A DNA stretch of 64,000 bases from contig JAFUFP010000018.1 in the NCBI GenBank assembly GCA_017469845.1, forward strand, positions 41,819 through 105,818, in the 5' to 3' direction. This DNA comes from Bacteroidales bacterium. Its GTDB lineage: Bacteria; Bacteroidota; Bacteroidia; Bacteroidales; UBA932. Numbering within the stretch: position 1 is the first letter of the stretch; every line of letters begins with the position of its first letter. The notes below the pieces were generated by a model. The model saw nothing but the letters and a program-made list of their open reading frames with translations, was not told the origin of the DNA and did not search any database. The position numbers were made by a program, and so were the translations under genes. Positions 1 through 8,361 of this stretch are shown one piece after another.

Positions 1-411
1 GAGTTTTTTCGCGGTTTCGAGGACGCCACGGGCGAAGAATACGGCCCTTTCGGCATTGTCGGCGAAGAAGATGCCTTTTTCGTCGGCATAGGTCTGTTTG
101 CGCTTGAAGTAATCATCGTTGTCGATGAAGTAGACCTGCATCCTCGCCGCGGATATCGACGCCACCTTGATGATCAGCGGGCGGTCAACATCGTTGATGA
201 TTATGTTCATTCCGGAAAGGCGAATCACTTCGTGGAGCTGGTTCTTGCGCTCGTTGATGCATCCGTACTTGGGCATGAATGAGCGTATCTCCTTGCGTCT
301 TTCCTGTATGCCCTGCGGAAGATATCTTCCGATGTCAGCGATATGATTACCGGGAAGATAAGGGAATATCTCCGAATTGACAAACAGTATTCTTTTAGCG
401 GACTCTCCCAT
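1..411 (-). CDS. glgA: Glycogen/starch synthase, N-terminal part (cut by window edge)
   Basis: Reading from the ATG at 411 down to base 1 gives 137 uninterrupted codons, so only the N-terminus is present. The protein opens with a Rossmann-like strand (RILFVNSEIFPYLPG) followed by IGRYLPQGIQERRKEIR and MPKYGCINERKNQLHEV, a run I recognise from Bacteroidota GT5 glycogen synthases, which transfer glucose from a nucleotide sugar to a growing alpha-1,4-glucan in the cytoplasm. The catalytic C-terminal domain lies outside the window. A TATCTTTG box sits about 60 bases upstream of the start, divergent from ftsX. Family assignment rests on recalled motif similarity and is fairly firm. Confidence 0.85.
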   Translation of the reverse strand, partial: MGESAKRILFVNSEIFPYLPGNHIADIGRYLPQGIQERRKEIRSFMPKYGCINERKNQLHEVIRLSGMNIIINDVDRPLIIKVASISAARMQVYFIDNDDYFKRKQTYADEKGIFFADNAERAVFFARGVLETAKKL

Positions 412-473
412 GGTTGACGTTGACTTTTGCTCTTCGTTCCTCCTACATGCAGGAACGCCCCAAAAAATCTCAA

Positions 474-481
474 CAAAGATA
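474..481 (-). promoter_or_regulatory. Promoter -7 box for glgA
   Basis: On the minus strand this reads TATCTTTG, matching the Bacteroidota sigma-ABfr -7 consensus TAnnTTTG. It lies 62 bases upstream of the glgA start codon. No clear -33 TTTG was found at the expected spacing. Confidence 0.6.
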
Positions 482-511
482 AGAAATTTTTTCGATATTT
501 CGATATTTCAC

Positions 512-519
512 TATCTTTG
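512..519 (+). promoter_or_regulatory. Promoter -7 box for the ftsX cluster
   Basis: TATCTTTG matches TAnnTTTG and lies 32 bases upstream of the preferred ftsX ATG. It forms a divergent pair with the glgA box at 474-481, so the two units share a short regulatory region. Confidence 0.65.
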
Positions 520-551
520 AGGTCAATTTGGAGGACTGTGTCCTTTCTCAA

Positions 552-1439
552 ATGGATATAATTATGCGAGGTGAAGGGAAAATAATCCGCAGGAGAATAG
601 CTAACGCATACTTTTCATCGGTGATAAGCATCAGCTTGGTGCTTCTGTTGGTGGGAGTTGCGTCGATGCTTCTGGTCAATACGGAGAGCGTATCGGATTA
701 TTTCAAGGAGCACATGCAGGTATCTGTTCTCATGAAACCGGAGGTGACTGAAGATGCCGCATATGAATACAAGTCCACCCTCGATTCACTCCCTTTCATA
801 AAGGCGACCCAGTTCGTTTCCCGTGAACAGGGGGAGAAGGAAATGGCGGACATGCTCGGGGAAGATTTCCTGAGGGTGTTCGAGACTTCACCGATTCCCG
901 TTTCGTTCTATCTGACTCTCAAGGCTGACTATGTCGTTTCGGACAGTCTGGCCGTTGTCGAGAAGGTGGTGGGACAGTCGCCTCTTGTGGAGGAAGTCGT
1001 CTACCAGCAGTCCCTTGTGGAGAAACTCAACGCCAATCTCCGGAAAATATCCCTTGTCCTTGGCATCGGTATCGCGCTGCTTCTCTTCATTTCGTTCGTC
1101 CTGATCAACAACGTGATGCGTCTGACGGTATATGAAAGAAGATTCACGGTGCATACCATGAGGCTGGTGGGAGCCACCAAGTCCTTTATCAGGGGGCCGT
1201 TCCTTCTGAGATCCGCGATAATGGGACTGTTCTCCGCATTCCTTGCGATCATAATGCTGCTGGGGATCCTTTTCTACATAAGGAACCAGTTCCCGCAGCT
1301 GTTCGATATATTCAGGCTCGATCTTCTGCTTCTTGTGATCGGCATCGTGGTCGTCTCGGGACTGGTCATATGCGTTGTGAGCACGTATTTTGTAGTCGGA
1401 AAGCTGGTGTCCCTTTCCAATGATGAGCTTTACTATTGA
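552..1439 (+). CDS. ftsX: Cell division protein FtsX
   Basis: FtsX is the membrane half of the FtsEX ABC-like complex, which couples septal ring activity to peptidoglycan hydrolase activation. The 295-residue product has the FtsX layout: a cytoplasmic N-terminus with RRRIANAYFSSVISIS, a first membrane helix at about 20-42, a periplasmic loop of about 120 residues, and three further helices at about 170-192, 220-243 and 262-286. An in-frame TTG at 528 and an ATG at 564 are alternative starts. I prefer the ATG at 552 because the TTG would sit almost on the expected transcription start. ftsE is not adjacent. The gene leads a run of envelope genes on the plus strand. Confidence 0.88.
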   Translation: MDIIMRGEGKIIRRRIANAYFSSVISISLVLLLVGVASMLLVNTESVSDYFKEHMQVSVLMKPEVTEDAAYEYKSTLDSLPFIKATQFVSREQGEKEMADMLGEDFLRVFETSPIPVSFYLTLKADYVVSDSLAVVEKVVGQSPLVEEVVYQQSLVEKLNANLRKISLVLGIGIALLLFISFVLINNVMRLTVYERRFTVHTMRLVGATKSFIRGPFLLRSAIMGLFSAFLAIIMLLGILFYIRNQFPQLFDIFRLDLLLLVIGIVVVSGLVICVVSTYFVVGKLVSLSNDELYY

Positions 1440-1477
1440 TTTTGAGGACACGTATGGAAATAGATAATTTCTGACCA

Positions 1478-1735
1478 ATGGACAAAAGGTTCGCGATGAC
1501 TCCCAAAGGGGTCAAAATTCTTATAATCGGTTTTCTGGTGATGGTCGCCGGATTCATACTGATGGCCGGAGGCGGCAGTTCAGACCCGGCAGTGTTCAAC
1601 TATGACATGTTCGATTTCCGCAGGCTCGTAGCGGCTCCGCTCGTCATCCTCTGCGGAATTGTCATAGAAATCATCGCCATTATGGGTTCATTTACCGACA
1701 AGGGTGAAGGCACCGGAGACAAAAAAGAGAAATAG
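1478..1735 (+). CDS. DUF3098 small membrane protein
   Basis: This 85-residue protein has two predicted membrane helices (about 11-32 and 48-70) separated by a short loop with YDMFDFRRLVAAP, which I recognise as the Bacteroidota DUF3098 pattern. The function is unknown. It lies 38 bases after ftsX and 24 bases before uppP on the same strand, an arrangement I recall as common in Bacteroidales, so co-transcription with the division and undecaprenyl-phosphate genes is likely. The C-terminus is lysine-rich and presumably cytoplasmic. Confidence 0.8.
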   Translation: MDKRFAMTPKGVKILIIGFLVMVAGFILMAGGGSSDPAVFNYDMFDFRRLVAAPLVILCGIVIEIIAIMGSFTDKGEGTGDKKEK

Positions 1736-1759
1736 AACCGATTAATTTTCTGAAAACAT

Positions 1760-2584
1760 ATGGAGTGGTGGCAAGCTATTCTCCTTGGAATAGTCCAGGG
1801 ATTGACCGAATTCCTCCCTGTGAGCAGCAGTGGACATCTGATGATATTCAAAGAACTCCTCGGAGTTGACGCCGAAGGGTTCCTCGATTTCACCGTAACG
1901 GTGCATTTCGCGACGGTGCTGAGTACGATCGTCGTATTCTGGGCTATCATCTGGAACCTTCTCAAGGGTTTCTTCAAATTCAAATACAACGATGAGACGG
2001 ATTATATCTTCAAGATCGCCGTCTCGATGATTCCGGTTGCCATCGTCGGCTTCGCGTTCAAGGATCAGGTCGAAGCGATGTTCGGGAACACCCTTACCCA
2101 TGTCGCTTATGGTCTTATAATAACCGCTTGCCTTCTGCTTTTCTCGGACATGGTCGGAAAGAAGATCAATTTCCCTTGGACGGCCAAGAACAATTACCGC
2201 AACGGTATTTCATATTGGCAGGCTTTCGTCGTCGGAATCGGCCAGGCGTTCGCCGTCGCTCCCGGGGTGTCAAGAAGTGGAACCACAATCGCGACAGGTC
2301 TCCTCTCCGGAGTGAAGAGAGAGGTGATGGCACAGTTCTCCTTCCTCATGGTCCTCGTCCCGATAATCGGTGAACAGTCATTGGATCTTCTTAAAGTCGC
2401 CACAGGAGAAGCATCATTCGGAGGAGGAGTTGGGCCGGTGGCTTTGGTCCTCGGATTCATTTTCGCTTTCATCTCCGGTCTGTTCGCATGCAAGGTGATG
2501 ATAGCGATAGTGAAGAAAGCCCGTCTTTCCTGGTTCTCCCTGTACTGCCTCATCGTAGCTCTGCTGATACTCATCTTCGCATAA
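1760..2584 (+). CDS. uppP: Undecaprenyl-diphosphatase UppP/BacA
   Basis: This integral membrane phosphatase recycles undecaprenyl pyrophosphate to the monophosphate, the lipid carrier for peptidoglycan and surface glycans. The 274-residue length is normal for the family. Both signature regions are present: E17 with SSSGH at 22-26 near the N-terminus, and PGVSRSGTT near residue 173, which carries the serine and arginine needed for catalysis. Seven to eight hydrophobic helices are apparent. It is followed 6 bases later by a lipid A-type hydrolase, so the local unit is devoted to envelope lipids. Confidence 0.95.
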   Translation: MEWWQAILLGIVQGLTEFLPVSSSGHLMIFKELLGVDAEGFLDFTVTVHFATVLSTIVVFWAIIWNLLKGFFKFKYNDETDYIFKIAVSMIPVAIVGFAFKDQVEAMFGNTLTHVAYGLIITACLLLFSDMVGKKINFPWTAKNNYRNGISYWQAFVVGIGQAFAVAPGVSRSGTTIATGLLSGVKREVMAQFSFLMVLVPIIGEQSLDLLKVATGEASFGGGVGPVALVLGFIFAFISGLFACKVMIAIVKKARLSWFSLYCLIVALLILIFA

Positions 2585-2590
2585 GTACGG

Positions 2591-3343
2591 ATGCCCGAAA
2601 GGACACTCTCATATTTCGTGTCGGATGTCCACCTCGGCCTTGACGTAAAGGACAAGGCGGGGAGGGAGAAGCGTTTCGTGGATTTCCTCGATTCAGTTCC
2701 CGCCGAGAGAACGGAGGCCATCTATCTTATGGGTGACATATGGGATTTCTGGTACGAGTACCGCGACGTTGTGCCCAGGGGGTATGTGAGGGTTTTCGCC
2801 TCGCTGCTTTCCCTCAAAGACAGAGGCGTCAAGATCTTTTTCTTCCAAGGGAACCACGATATCTGGACGTACAGTTATTTCGGGGAGATGGGGTTCGTGA
2901 AGTTGAAACAACCCTATGTCCGGACAATTGGTTCAAAAGTTTTCTGCCTGGGACATGGCGATGGCCTGGGACCGGGAATGCGGAGCTACAAGGTGATGAG
3001 GTGGATTTTCCACAATCATTTTCTGCAGACCCTTTTCAGCGGGCTTCATCCCTGGTTCGCGTTCCGTCTGGGACAAGGATGGTCCAAGAGCAGCCGCCTT
3101 GCAAAAAGCAAGGAATACATTTTCCGCGGAAAAGATGAACCGCTGTACAAGTGGGCGGAGTCTTTCCAGGAGGGCAGGCCTTCCGGTTCACGGGTGGACT
3201 ATTTCATTTTCGGGCATTATCACACTTCTGTCGACATGCCGGTTGACAAAGGCGGAAGACTTCTCATCCTCAAGGACTGGATGGATTCGTCGCCGTATAT
3301 GGTTTACGATTCCGCGGCCGACGAGATGGTCGTTGAGAAATAA
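2591..3343 (+). CDS. lpxH: UDP-2,3-diacylglucosamine diphosphatase (LpxH-like metallophosphoesterase)
   Basis: This is a calcineurin-like phosphoesterase of 250 residues. The metal-binding motifs are all present: D12-x-H14, GD49, GNHD near residue 86, GHGDG near 120 and GHYH near 210. LpxH removes UMP from UDP-2,3-diacylglucosamine to give lipid X in lipid A synthesis at the inner membrane. The size, DVHLG start and RGYVRV-type inserts fit the LpxH group, although related phosphoesterases share the metal motifs. The tight spacing after uppP supports an envelope role. Confidence 0.78.
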   Translation: MPERTLSYFVSDVHLGLDVKDKAGREKRFVDFLDSVPAERTEAIYLMGDIWDFWYEYRDVVPRGYVRVFASLLSLKDRGVKIFFFQGNHDIWTYSYFGEMGFVKLKQPYVRTIGSKVFCLGHGDGLGPGMRSYKVMRWIFHNHFLQTLFSGLHPWFAFRLGQGWSKSSRLAKSKEYIFRGKDEPLYKWAESFQEGRPSGSRVDYFIFGHYHTSVDMPVDKGGRLLILKDWMDSSPYMVYDSAADEMVVEK

Positions 3344-3413
3344 TCCGATGTTTTCCTGAGACCGCGGCATTCTGATAATCTGTGACTTTTTCGAAAACGG
3401 ATTATGAAAATGC

Positions 3414-3421
3414 TATATTTG
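3414..3421 (+). promoter_or_regulatory. Promoter -7 box for the ceramidase-like gene
   Basis: TATATTTG matches TAnnTTTG and lies 23 bases upstream of the ATG at 3445. It argues against the upstream in-frame GTG at 3382, which would precede the expected transcription start. Confidence 0.6.
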
Positions 3422-3444
3422 CAGTAACCAATAGTTACTATCTC

Positions 3445-4809
3445 ATGCGCGGATCAGTCATCTCATTACTTGTCCTGGTGTTTACGCTGATACCAGGCTT
3501 ATCTTCAAATGCTCAGAACGGTCCCAGGGGACAACTCAAGGCAGCGGCATCCCGTGTTGACATAACTCCTTTGGAGAAAGACCTGCCCTCAACATCACAG
3601 GGCATACTTGATCACTGTTATGCCAGAATCATAGTTTTCGGAAACGGTTCCACGACTGCGGCATTAATAACTTTTGACGCGGGAGGGGTCAACGCACAGG
3701 TGGCTTCATATGTCGACAGCAAAGCGGCAGAGGAATTGGGCATTCCTGTCGGCAATATCCTTTATAATGGAACCCATACGCATTCCGGTGCGTCGGTTTC
3801 GGCAGATGAGACAGGTAAAAGGGTTTTCGCGGGACTCAAGGATGCGGTCTCAAGAATGGTTCCTTCCAAGGTCGGCTACGGTAGCGGAGTTTCCTACCTC
3901 AATGTAAAGAGGGACCTTTTCGATGCGGAAAGGGGAACATGGTGGGAAGGTCCGGATTATGACGGAAAGTCTGACAAGACCGTTGCGGTCATTTATTTCG
4001 AAGGATTGGACGGGAAACCCATCGCTACGTACTTCAACTATGCCATGCATGCCGTCATCACCGGCAATACCGACAAGGTCAGTGCGGATTTCCCGGGTGC
4101 GGCCGAAAGGTATATAGAAAGCAGGTACGGAGATGACTTCGTGGCAAGCTTCGCTTCCGGAGCCGCAGGTGACCAGAACCCGATCTATTTCCAGCAGACA
4201 TTCGATCTGCGCGACATCAGGATAGCGGACTTCGCCGCCCGTGGTGAAGACATCTCCAACAAGATGCCTCCCGGAGGTCAGGGACTCGACCGTACCAAAC
4301 CGGAAGTCCAGAGACTTCTCGGTGAGCAGGAGCGTATGATCGAGAGCTATGGGCAGATACTCGGAGAGGAAGTGAAATACGTCATCCAGCAGATGAGGCG
4401 TTTTGAGACTTCTGTCACCATCAATGCGGCCAGAAGGACCGTCTCCGTTCCTGGCAGACGACTTTTGAACAATGAGGGTAGGGCGGGTTATACCGGACAG
4501 TATGAAGATTCCGATCCGGTTTCTATCGGACTGGCTCTGCTGATGCTGGATGATATTCCCGTAACCGCCGTCGCCGGTGAAGTGTACAACCCCATAGCTG
4601 TCCGTCTAAAAAGGGAGTCTCCCTATGCGAGGACAATGATGACCACTCTTTCATATGTTCCCGGTTCCGGGTTCGGCGGCTATATTCCCGATGACGAATC
4701 TTACGGTGCGGAGACTTTCGAGGTCCTCACTTCACGCTTCAAACAAGGCTATGCGGAAAGTGCCATCGTCAATGGCCTTCTCGATATGATTCATGAGGCT
4801 ACGCATTGA
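3445..4809 (+). CDS. Secreted neutral/alkaline ceramidase-family protein
   Basis: The product from ATG 3445 is 454 residues with a clear signal peptide ending near SSNAQN. It matches the N-terminal catalytic domain of neutral ceramidases (Non_alk_ceramid family): GTHTHSG carries a zinc histidine and the expected nucleophilic serine, NYAMHAV supplies a second histidine, AGEVYNPI carries the glutamate and GGYIPDDESYG the tyrosine seen in characterised enzymes. The C-terminal immunoglobulin-like domain of full-length neutral ceramidases is absent, as in many bacterial relatives. It may hydrolyse ceramide or another amide, and the substrate is not shown by sequence. A secreted metallo-hydrolase follows 45 bases downstream. 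The first 21 codons of the longer open frame are excluded because they precede the promoter-proximal ATG and signal peptide. Confidence 0.8.
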   Translation: MRGSVISLLVLVFTLIPGLSSNAQNGPRGQLKAAASRVDITPLEKDLPSTSQGILDHCYARIIVFGNGSTTAALITFDAGGVNAQVASYVDSKAAEELGIPVGNILYNGTHTHSGASVSADETGKRVFAGLKDAVSRMVPSKVGYGSGVSYLNVKRDLFDAERGTWWEGPDYDGKSDKTVAVIYFEGLDGKPIATYFNYAMHAVITGNTDKVSADFPGAAERYIESRYGDDFVASFASGAAGDQNPIYFQQTFDLRDIRIADFAARGEDISNKMPPGGQGLDRTKPEVQRLLGEQERMIESYGQILGEEVKYVIQQMRRFETSVTINAARRTVSVPGRRLLNNEGRAGYTGQYEDSDPVSIGLALLMLDDIPVTAVAGEVYNPIAVRLKRESPYARTMMTTLSYVPGSGFGGYIPDDESYGAETFEVLTSRFKQGYAESAIVNGLLDMIHEATH

Positions 4810-4854
4810 TATATTCTATGTTATTGTTGGATTTTCCGAGGAGTAAAAAATACT

Positions 4855-5670
4855 ATGAAACGGATTACAGCTTTTTTATGCGTGGTAGCGGCAAGCTTGC
4901 CACTATGCGCCCAGAACATCTATCACGATGACGAGGTCACGGTCGACAAGATTGAAAAGGGTACATACAAGATCAATTACAGGGATGCCCCGAACATGTC
5001 ATCCATGTATGTCATTGAAGGCAAGAAGAAAGCCGTTGTCATCGATGCCGGGGACAAAGATTACGATCTTATGTCTCTCGTCCGCAAATGCACCGACAAA
5101 CCGGTCGTGCTTCTTCTCACCCATACGCACGGTGATCATTTGGGAGCTATGAACCAGTTCGATGAACTGTACGTCAACGAAAAGGAGAATCTTTCCCAAA
5201 TTCAGAGAAACTACAAGGGGAAGGTGCATTATGTCAAAGACGGCGACATCTTCAAATTGGGCGGCAGGAGTATCCAGGCTCTGGAAATTCTCGGCCATAC
5301 GGCGGGTGGCATGATTTATTGCGACTATGATACGGGCAACTGCTACAGCGGGGACTGCTTCGGCACCGGCCAGGTCTGGCTGCAGTTCACAGCCTTTGAC
5401 AATCCGATTTCGGTTTATCTCTCCGAAATCAACAAGATGCTCGGCTACATGGCGACAAGGCACATAACCCATATCTACACGGGACATTATGGTCAAGAGG
5501 AATGCAACTACGGCATAAACTACATCCAGGATATGGGAACTCTCGCCAAAATGATGCTCGAGGGAAACTTCCAAAGCGAACACCATAACCGTTCGGCCGA
5601 ATCCTCACCGGTGAGGATGACTACGCTCCGAAGAGCGACGATTGTCTACCATCCTGACAGAGTCCGCTGA
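4855..5670 (+). CDS. Secreted metallo-beta-lactamase-fold hydrolase
   Basis: This 271-residue protein starts with a signal peptide (cleavage after the CAQ near residue 20). It carries the complete MBL-fold metal site: THTHGDH at 89-95, GHTAGG, SGDCFG, and a final histidine in YTGHYG. The fold hydrolyses esters, thioesters, lactams or lactones, and the substrate here is unknown. It follows the ceramidase-like gene on the same strand and is also exported, so the two may act on the same extracytoplasmic substrates. That link is inference. It ends before a convergent hairpin shared with asnA. Confidence 0.82.
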   Translation: MKRITAFLCVVAASLPLCAQNIYHDDEVTVDKIEKGTYKINYRDAPNMSSMYVIEGKKKAVVIDAGDKDYDLMSLVRKCTDKPVVLLLTHTHGDHLGAMNQFDELYVNEKENLSQIQRNYKGKVHYVKDGDIFKLGGRSIQALEILGHTAGGMIYCDYDTGNCYSGDCFGTGQVWLQFTAFDNPISVYLSEINKMLGYMATRHITHIYTGHYGQEECNYGINYIQDMGTLAKMMLEGNFQSEHHNRSAESSPVRMTTLRRATIVYHPDRVR

Positions 5671-5710
5671 TACTGCTTCCTGGGGATCATTCACAGAGTG
5701 TAAAATAGTC

Positions 5711-5735
5711 AGAGGCGCGGATTTTCCGCGCCTCT
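5711..5735. terminator. Bidirectional hairpin between the MBL gene and asnA
   Basis: A perfect 11-base inverted repeat (AGAGGCGCGGA / TCCGCGCCTCT) with a three-base loop sits between convergent stop codons. There is no long T-run on either side, so termination strength is uncertain. Confidence 0.6.
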
Positions 5736-5741
5736 GCTGTT

Positions 5742-6779
5742 CTATACGAGTTCTATTCCGGCCTCGTGGCATTGCTTTACCATATTATCCGGCCAGATGG
5801 ATGACTGGATCTCTCCGATATGCGCTTTCCGGAGAAGGAACATGCAGAGCCTTGACTGGCCGATACCTCCACCGATTGTTTGGGGAAGGCTCCCTTCCAG
5901 TAGACGCCTGTGGAAATACAGGTCTTTCTTCCATTCCTGATCCCTTATGGCGAGCTGCCTGGTAAGGGCGGAGTCATTGACCCTTATTCCCATACTGGAA
6001 ATCTCGAATGCGGAATCAAGCACATTGTTCCATAGAAGAATATCTCCGTTGAGTCCTTCGAAACCGTCCGAATTCGGTGTGCTCCAGTCGTCGTAGTCTG
6101 CGGCCCTTCCGTCGTGGATGGTCCCGTCGGAGAGCTTTCCTCCTATACCTATTATAAATACGGCGCCGTATTTCTTGGTGATTTCGTTTTCCCTTTCTTT
6201 TGGGGAAAGCCCCGGGTACATGTCCAGCAGTTCCTGGGAATGGATGAAGTGGATCTCGTCGGGAAGTTGGGGGACAATCTGAGGGAATTCCACATAAAGC
6301 TTGTTTTCCGTCACCTTCACGGCCTCGTAGATTCTCTTGACGGTCCTTTTGAGGAAATCGAGATTCCGGTCTTCGGGGCGGATCACTTTCTCCCAGTCCC
6401 ACTGGTCGACATAAATTGAATGGATGTTGTCCAGATCTTCATCGGGACGGAGCGCATTCATGTCGGTATAGATTCCTCTTCCGGGCTCAATACCGAGTTC
6501 CGCCAATTTCACCCTTTTCCATTTGGCGAGGGAGTGTACCACTTCGGCCTTCTGTTCGGACAGGCTCTTGATGGGGAAGGAGACCGGACGTTCGACTCCG
6601 TTGAGATCGTCATTGAGTCCGGTACCGGAGAGCACCACCATCGGGGCGGTGACCCTGAGGAGAGCGAGCTGTGCGGACAGATTCACCTGGAACATGTCCT
6701 TTACCGCTTTGATGGCCTTTTCTGTGCTTTCCACGGAACCGAGTAGATTCCTGTAGTCTTTTGGAATGTAGAGAGACAT
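5742..6779 (-). CDS. asnA: Aspartate--ammonia ligase AsnA
   Basis: AsnA makes asparagine from aspartate, ammonia and ATP in the cytoplasm and has a class II aminoacyl-tRNA synthetase fold. The 345-residue product from the ATG at 6779 has family motifs including GGKLSDGTIHDGRA, a DWSTPNSDGFEGLNGD-type segment and the C-terminal GGGIGQSRLCMFLL motif-3-like region. An upstream in-frame ATG at 6839 would add 20 residues with no family resemblance (MNRCGFYYCPGNE), so the MSLYIPKDYRN start is preferred. It stands alone on the minus strand with its own promoter box at 6854-6861. Confidence 0.95.
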   Translation of the reverse strand: MSLYIPKDYRNLLGSVESTEKAIKAVKDMFQVNLSAQLALLRVTAPMVVLSGTGLNDDLNGVERPVSFPIKSLSEQKAEVVHSLAKWKRVKLAELGIEPGRGIYTDMNALRPDEDLDNIHSIYVDQWDWEKVIRPEDRNLDFLKRTVKRIYEAVKVTENKLYVEFPQIVPQLPDEIHFIHSQELLDMYPGLSPKERENEITKKYGAVFIIGIGGKLSDGTIHDGRAADYDDWSTPNSDGFEGLNGDILLWNNVLDSAFEISSMGIRVNDSALTRQLAIRDQEWKKDLYFHRRLLEGSLPQTIGGGIGQSRLCMFLLRKAHIGEIQSSIWPDNMVKQCHEAGIELV

Positions 6780-6853
6780 TGCGGGGATATATTTGTTATG
6801 TTCGTTTCCGGGACAATAATAAAAACCGCAGCGATTCATCTGCCGCGGTGGTA

Positions 6854-6861
6854 CAAAAGTA
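6854..6861 (-). promoter_or_regulatory. Promoter -7 box for asnA
   Basis: Minus-strand TACTTTTG matches TAnnTTTG, 74 bases upstream of the asnA ATG. The leader contains a partly complementary CCGCGGCAG / CTGCGG segment that could fold, with no recognised riboswitch. Confidence 0.55.
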
Positions 6862-6880
6862 ATCTTTTTTCGTGAAGAAA

Positions 6881-7603
6881 TCAGCCTTTTCCCTTCTTTT
6901 TGCTCGTGGGAAGGACCGGGACTTTGGGATATTCCCCGAAAATCGACCAGTAGAATCCGGCGAAATCATCTGTCTCCCAGATCTTCACGAGTTCTTCAAT
7001 CGCCCTGTCCTCGTCCCTTGACGGGTCGAAAGCGACTTTGAGGTCTCCGGTGAACATCTTGGCGATTCCCTGCCAGAAGCCAGCGGCAACTCCGCTTTTG
7101 TAGTTCTTGATTATATCATAAGGAGTGATACCGGTCTCTCTTGAAATGAGTTTGATGAGAACCTTGCCCTGGGAGACTGTCATTTGCTTGAGAACGGGTT
7201 CGTACCTGTCGAGAAGGTCTTTCTGTATCGAATTGATGTATTTGTCCTTCTTCCTTCGGGACATGTCGTTCTCAGCGAAGGTCTTGTCGACCTCTGTCAT
7301 CAGGTCCTTGGCTTCGAGGGCATAGGGATAAACCTTGCTGAAGTTGTGCACGAGACGGTAGTATTTCCTCCACTCCCTTCCTTTCTGCTTGGGTTGTCTT
7401 TGCCAGACCCTGGCCGGCTTGAGGAAATCGAAATATACCGTATCCTGACCGACAACCTGGTATTCCATGAAGTTGCCTCCCAATTGCGCATGGCATTTGC
7501 CGCCGGTCACGAGGATGGCCAGCAAAGTCACGGTCAAGGTGATGAGATATGACTGTTTTTTTGTCACTGCGGGAGGAATATGCAAATAATGTGCTGAAAT
7601 CAT
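6881..7603 (-). CDS. DUF4294 exported protein
   Basis: The 240-residue product matches the Bacteroidota DUF4294 pattern: a hydrophobic export segment (about 20-38, ending KCHAQ), then YRLVHNFSKVYPYALEAK, a charged helical middle (RRKKDKYINSIQKDLL), and TGITPYDIIKNYKSGVAAGFWQ. The function of the family is unknown. The N-terminal 12 residues ahead of the signal-like segment are unusual, and an in-frame GTG at 7567 would give a more normal signal peptide start. It is transcribed away from the ribosomal operon with no obvious partner gene. Confidence 0.78.
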   Translation of the reverse strand: MISAHYLHIPPAVTKKQSYLITLTVTLLAILVTGGKCHAQLGGNFMEYQVVGQDTVYFDFLKPARVWQRQPKQKGREWRKYYRLVHNFSKVYPYALEAKDLMTEVDKTFAENDMSRRKKDKYINSIQKDLLDRYEPVLKQMTVSQGKVLIKLISRETGITPYDIIKNYKSGVAAGFWQGIAKMFTGDLKVAFDPSRDEDRAIEELVKIWETDDFAGFYWSIFGEYPKVPVLPTSKKKGKG

Positions 7604-7923
7604 TTCCGGTTGTCGGTGAACGTCGGTGACAGGGTCTGTTTCAAATATTGCGGTCGGTTTTCCGGAAGGGTATGTTAGCCGTTACTGCCCGATGTCGAAA
7701 ATGCATGCGAAAAAATTTTGCCGCATGTTGTAAGTGATTGAAAATTGGAATTATGACATGCAAATTTTCGTGTCGAAAAAGTTGAAAAATTTTTGAAATA
7801 TTCTTTTAAATCCAGAAAAAATGACTATCTTTGCAGTCCCAAATTTGAGGAGAAGTTCGCCCAACCAGCTGATTCTCAACAATTTACGGGAAAAGCGAAT
7901 AAAATTTAAAAAGTAATACAGCA
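7604..7923. other. Intergenic region upstream of the ribosomal operon
   Basis: This 320-base AT-rich gap separates the DUF4294 gene from rplP. It holds the rplP promoter box at 7826-7833 and a leader of about 85 bases. No remnant of rpsC or other S10-operon genes was recognised when the end of the gap was translated, so the missing half of the operon has not simply decayed here. Confidence 0.6.
7826..7833 (+). promoter_or_regulatory. Promoter -7 box for the rplP-led ribosomal operon
   Basis: TATCTTTG matches TAnnTTTG exactly and lies 90 bases upstream of the rplP ATG. The leader contains a weak TTGAG / CTCAA pairing. No -33 box at 19-21 bases was seen. Confidence 0.65.
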
Positions 7924-8343
7924 ATGTTACAACCGAAGAAAACCAAATTCAGAAGGGAACAGAAAGGTGTGATGAAGGGAAATGCCCAGCGCGGCAACCA
8001 GCTCGCCTTCGGATCTTTCGGTCTCAAGACCCTTGAAAATTGTTGGCTTACTGCGCAGCAGATCGAGGCTGCCCGTCAGGCAATCTCACGTCACATGAAC
8101 CGTGAGGGCCAGATCTGGATCAGGGTCTTCCCTGCCAAGCCTTTCACAAAGAAGCCCCTCTCAACCCGTATGGGTAAAGGTAAGGGTGATCCTCAGGGTT
8201 TCGTTTGCCCTATCACTCCCGGCCGTATCCTTTTTGAGGCTGAAGGCGTTTCTCTGCAGATCGCAAAGGAGTCTATGCGTCTGGCAGCTGCGAAGCTTCC
8301 CGTCGCCACCAAGTTCGTTGTCCGCAGGGACTATGTTGAATAA
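7924..8343 (+). CDS. rplP: 50S ribosomal protein L16
   Basis: L16 binds 23S rRNA near the A-site tRNA and the peptidyl transferase centre. The 139-residue product begins [15 protein letters not shown] and contains [10 protein letters not shown] and the [10 protein letters not shown]-terminus, all family hallmarks. Here it is the first gene of the operon, whereas rplV and rpsC normally precede it. A promoter box 90 bases upstream supports independent transcription. Confidence 0.98.
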   Translation: MLQPKKTKFRREQKGVMKGNAQRGNQLAFGSFGLKTLENCWLTAQQIEAARQAISRHMNREGQIWIRVFPAKPFTKKPLSTRMGKGKGDPQGFVCPITPGRILFEAEGVSLQIAKESMRLAAAKLPVATKFVVRRDYVE

Positions 8344-8361
8344 TTAAAGGAGAGTAGCAAA

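Noticed and set aside
4999..5586. Minus-strand open frame of 195 codons inside the MBL hydrolase gene
   Set aside because: The plus strand has a signal peptide and a full metal site; the antisense frame has no coding signature.
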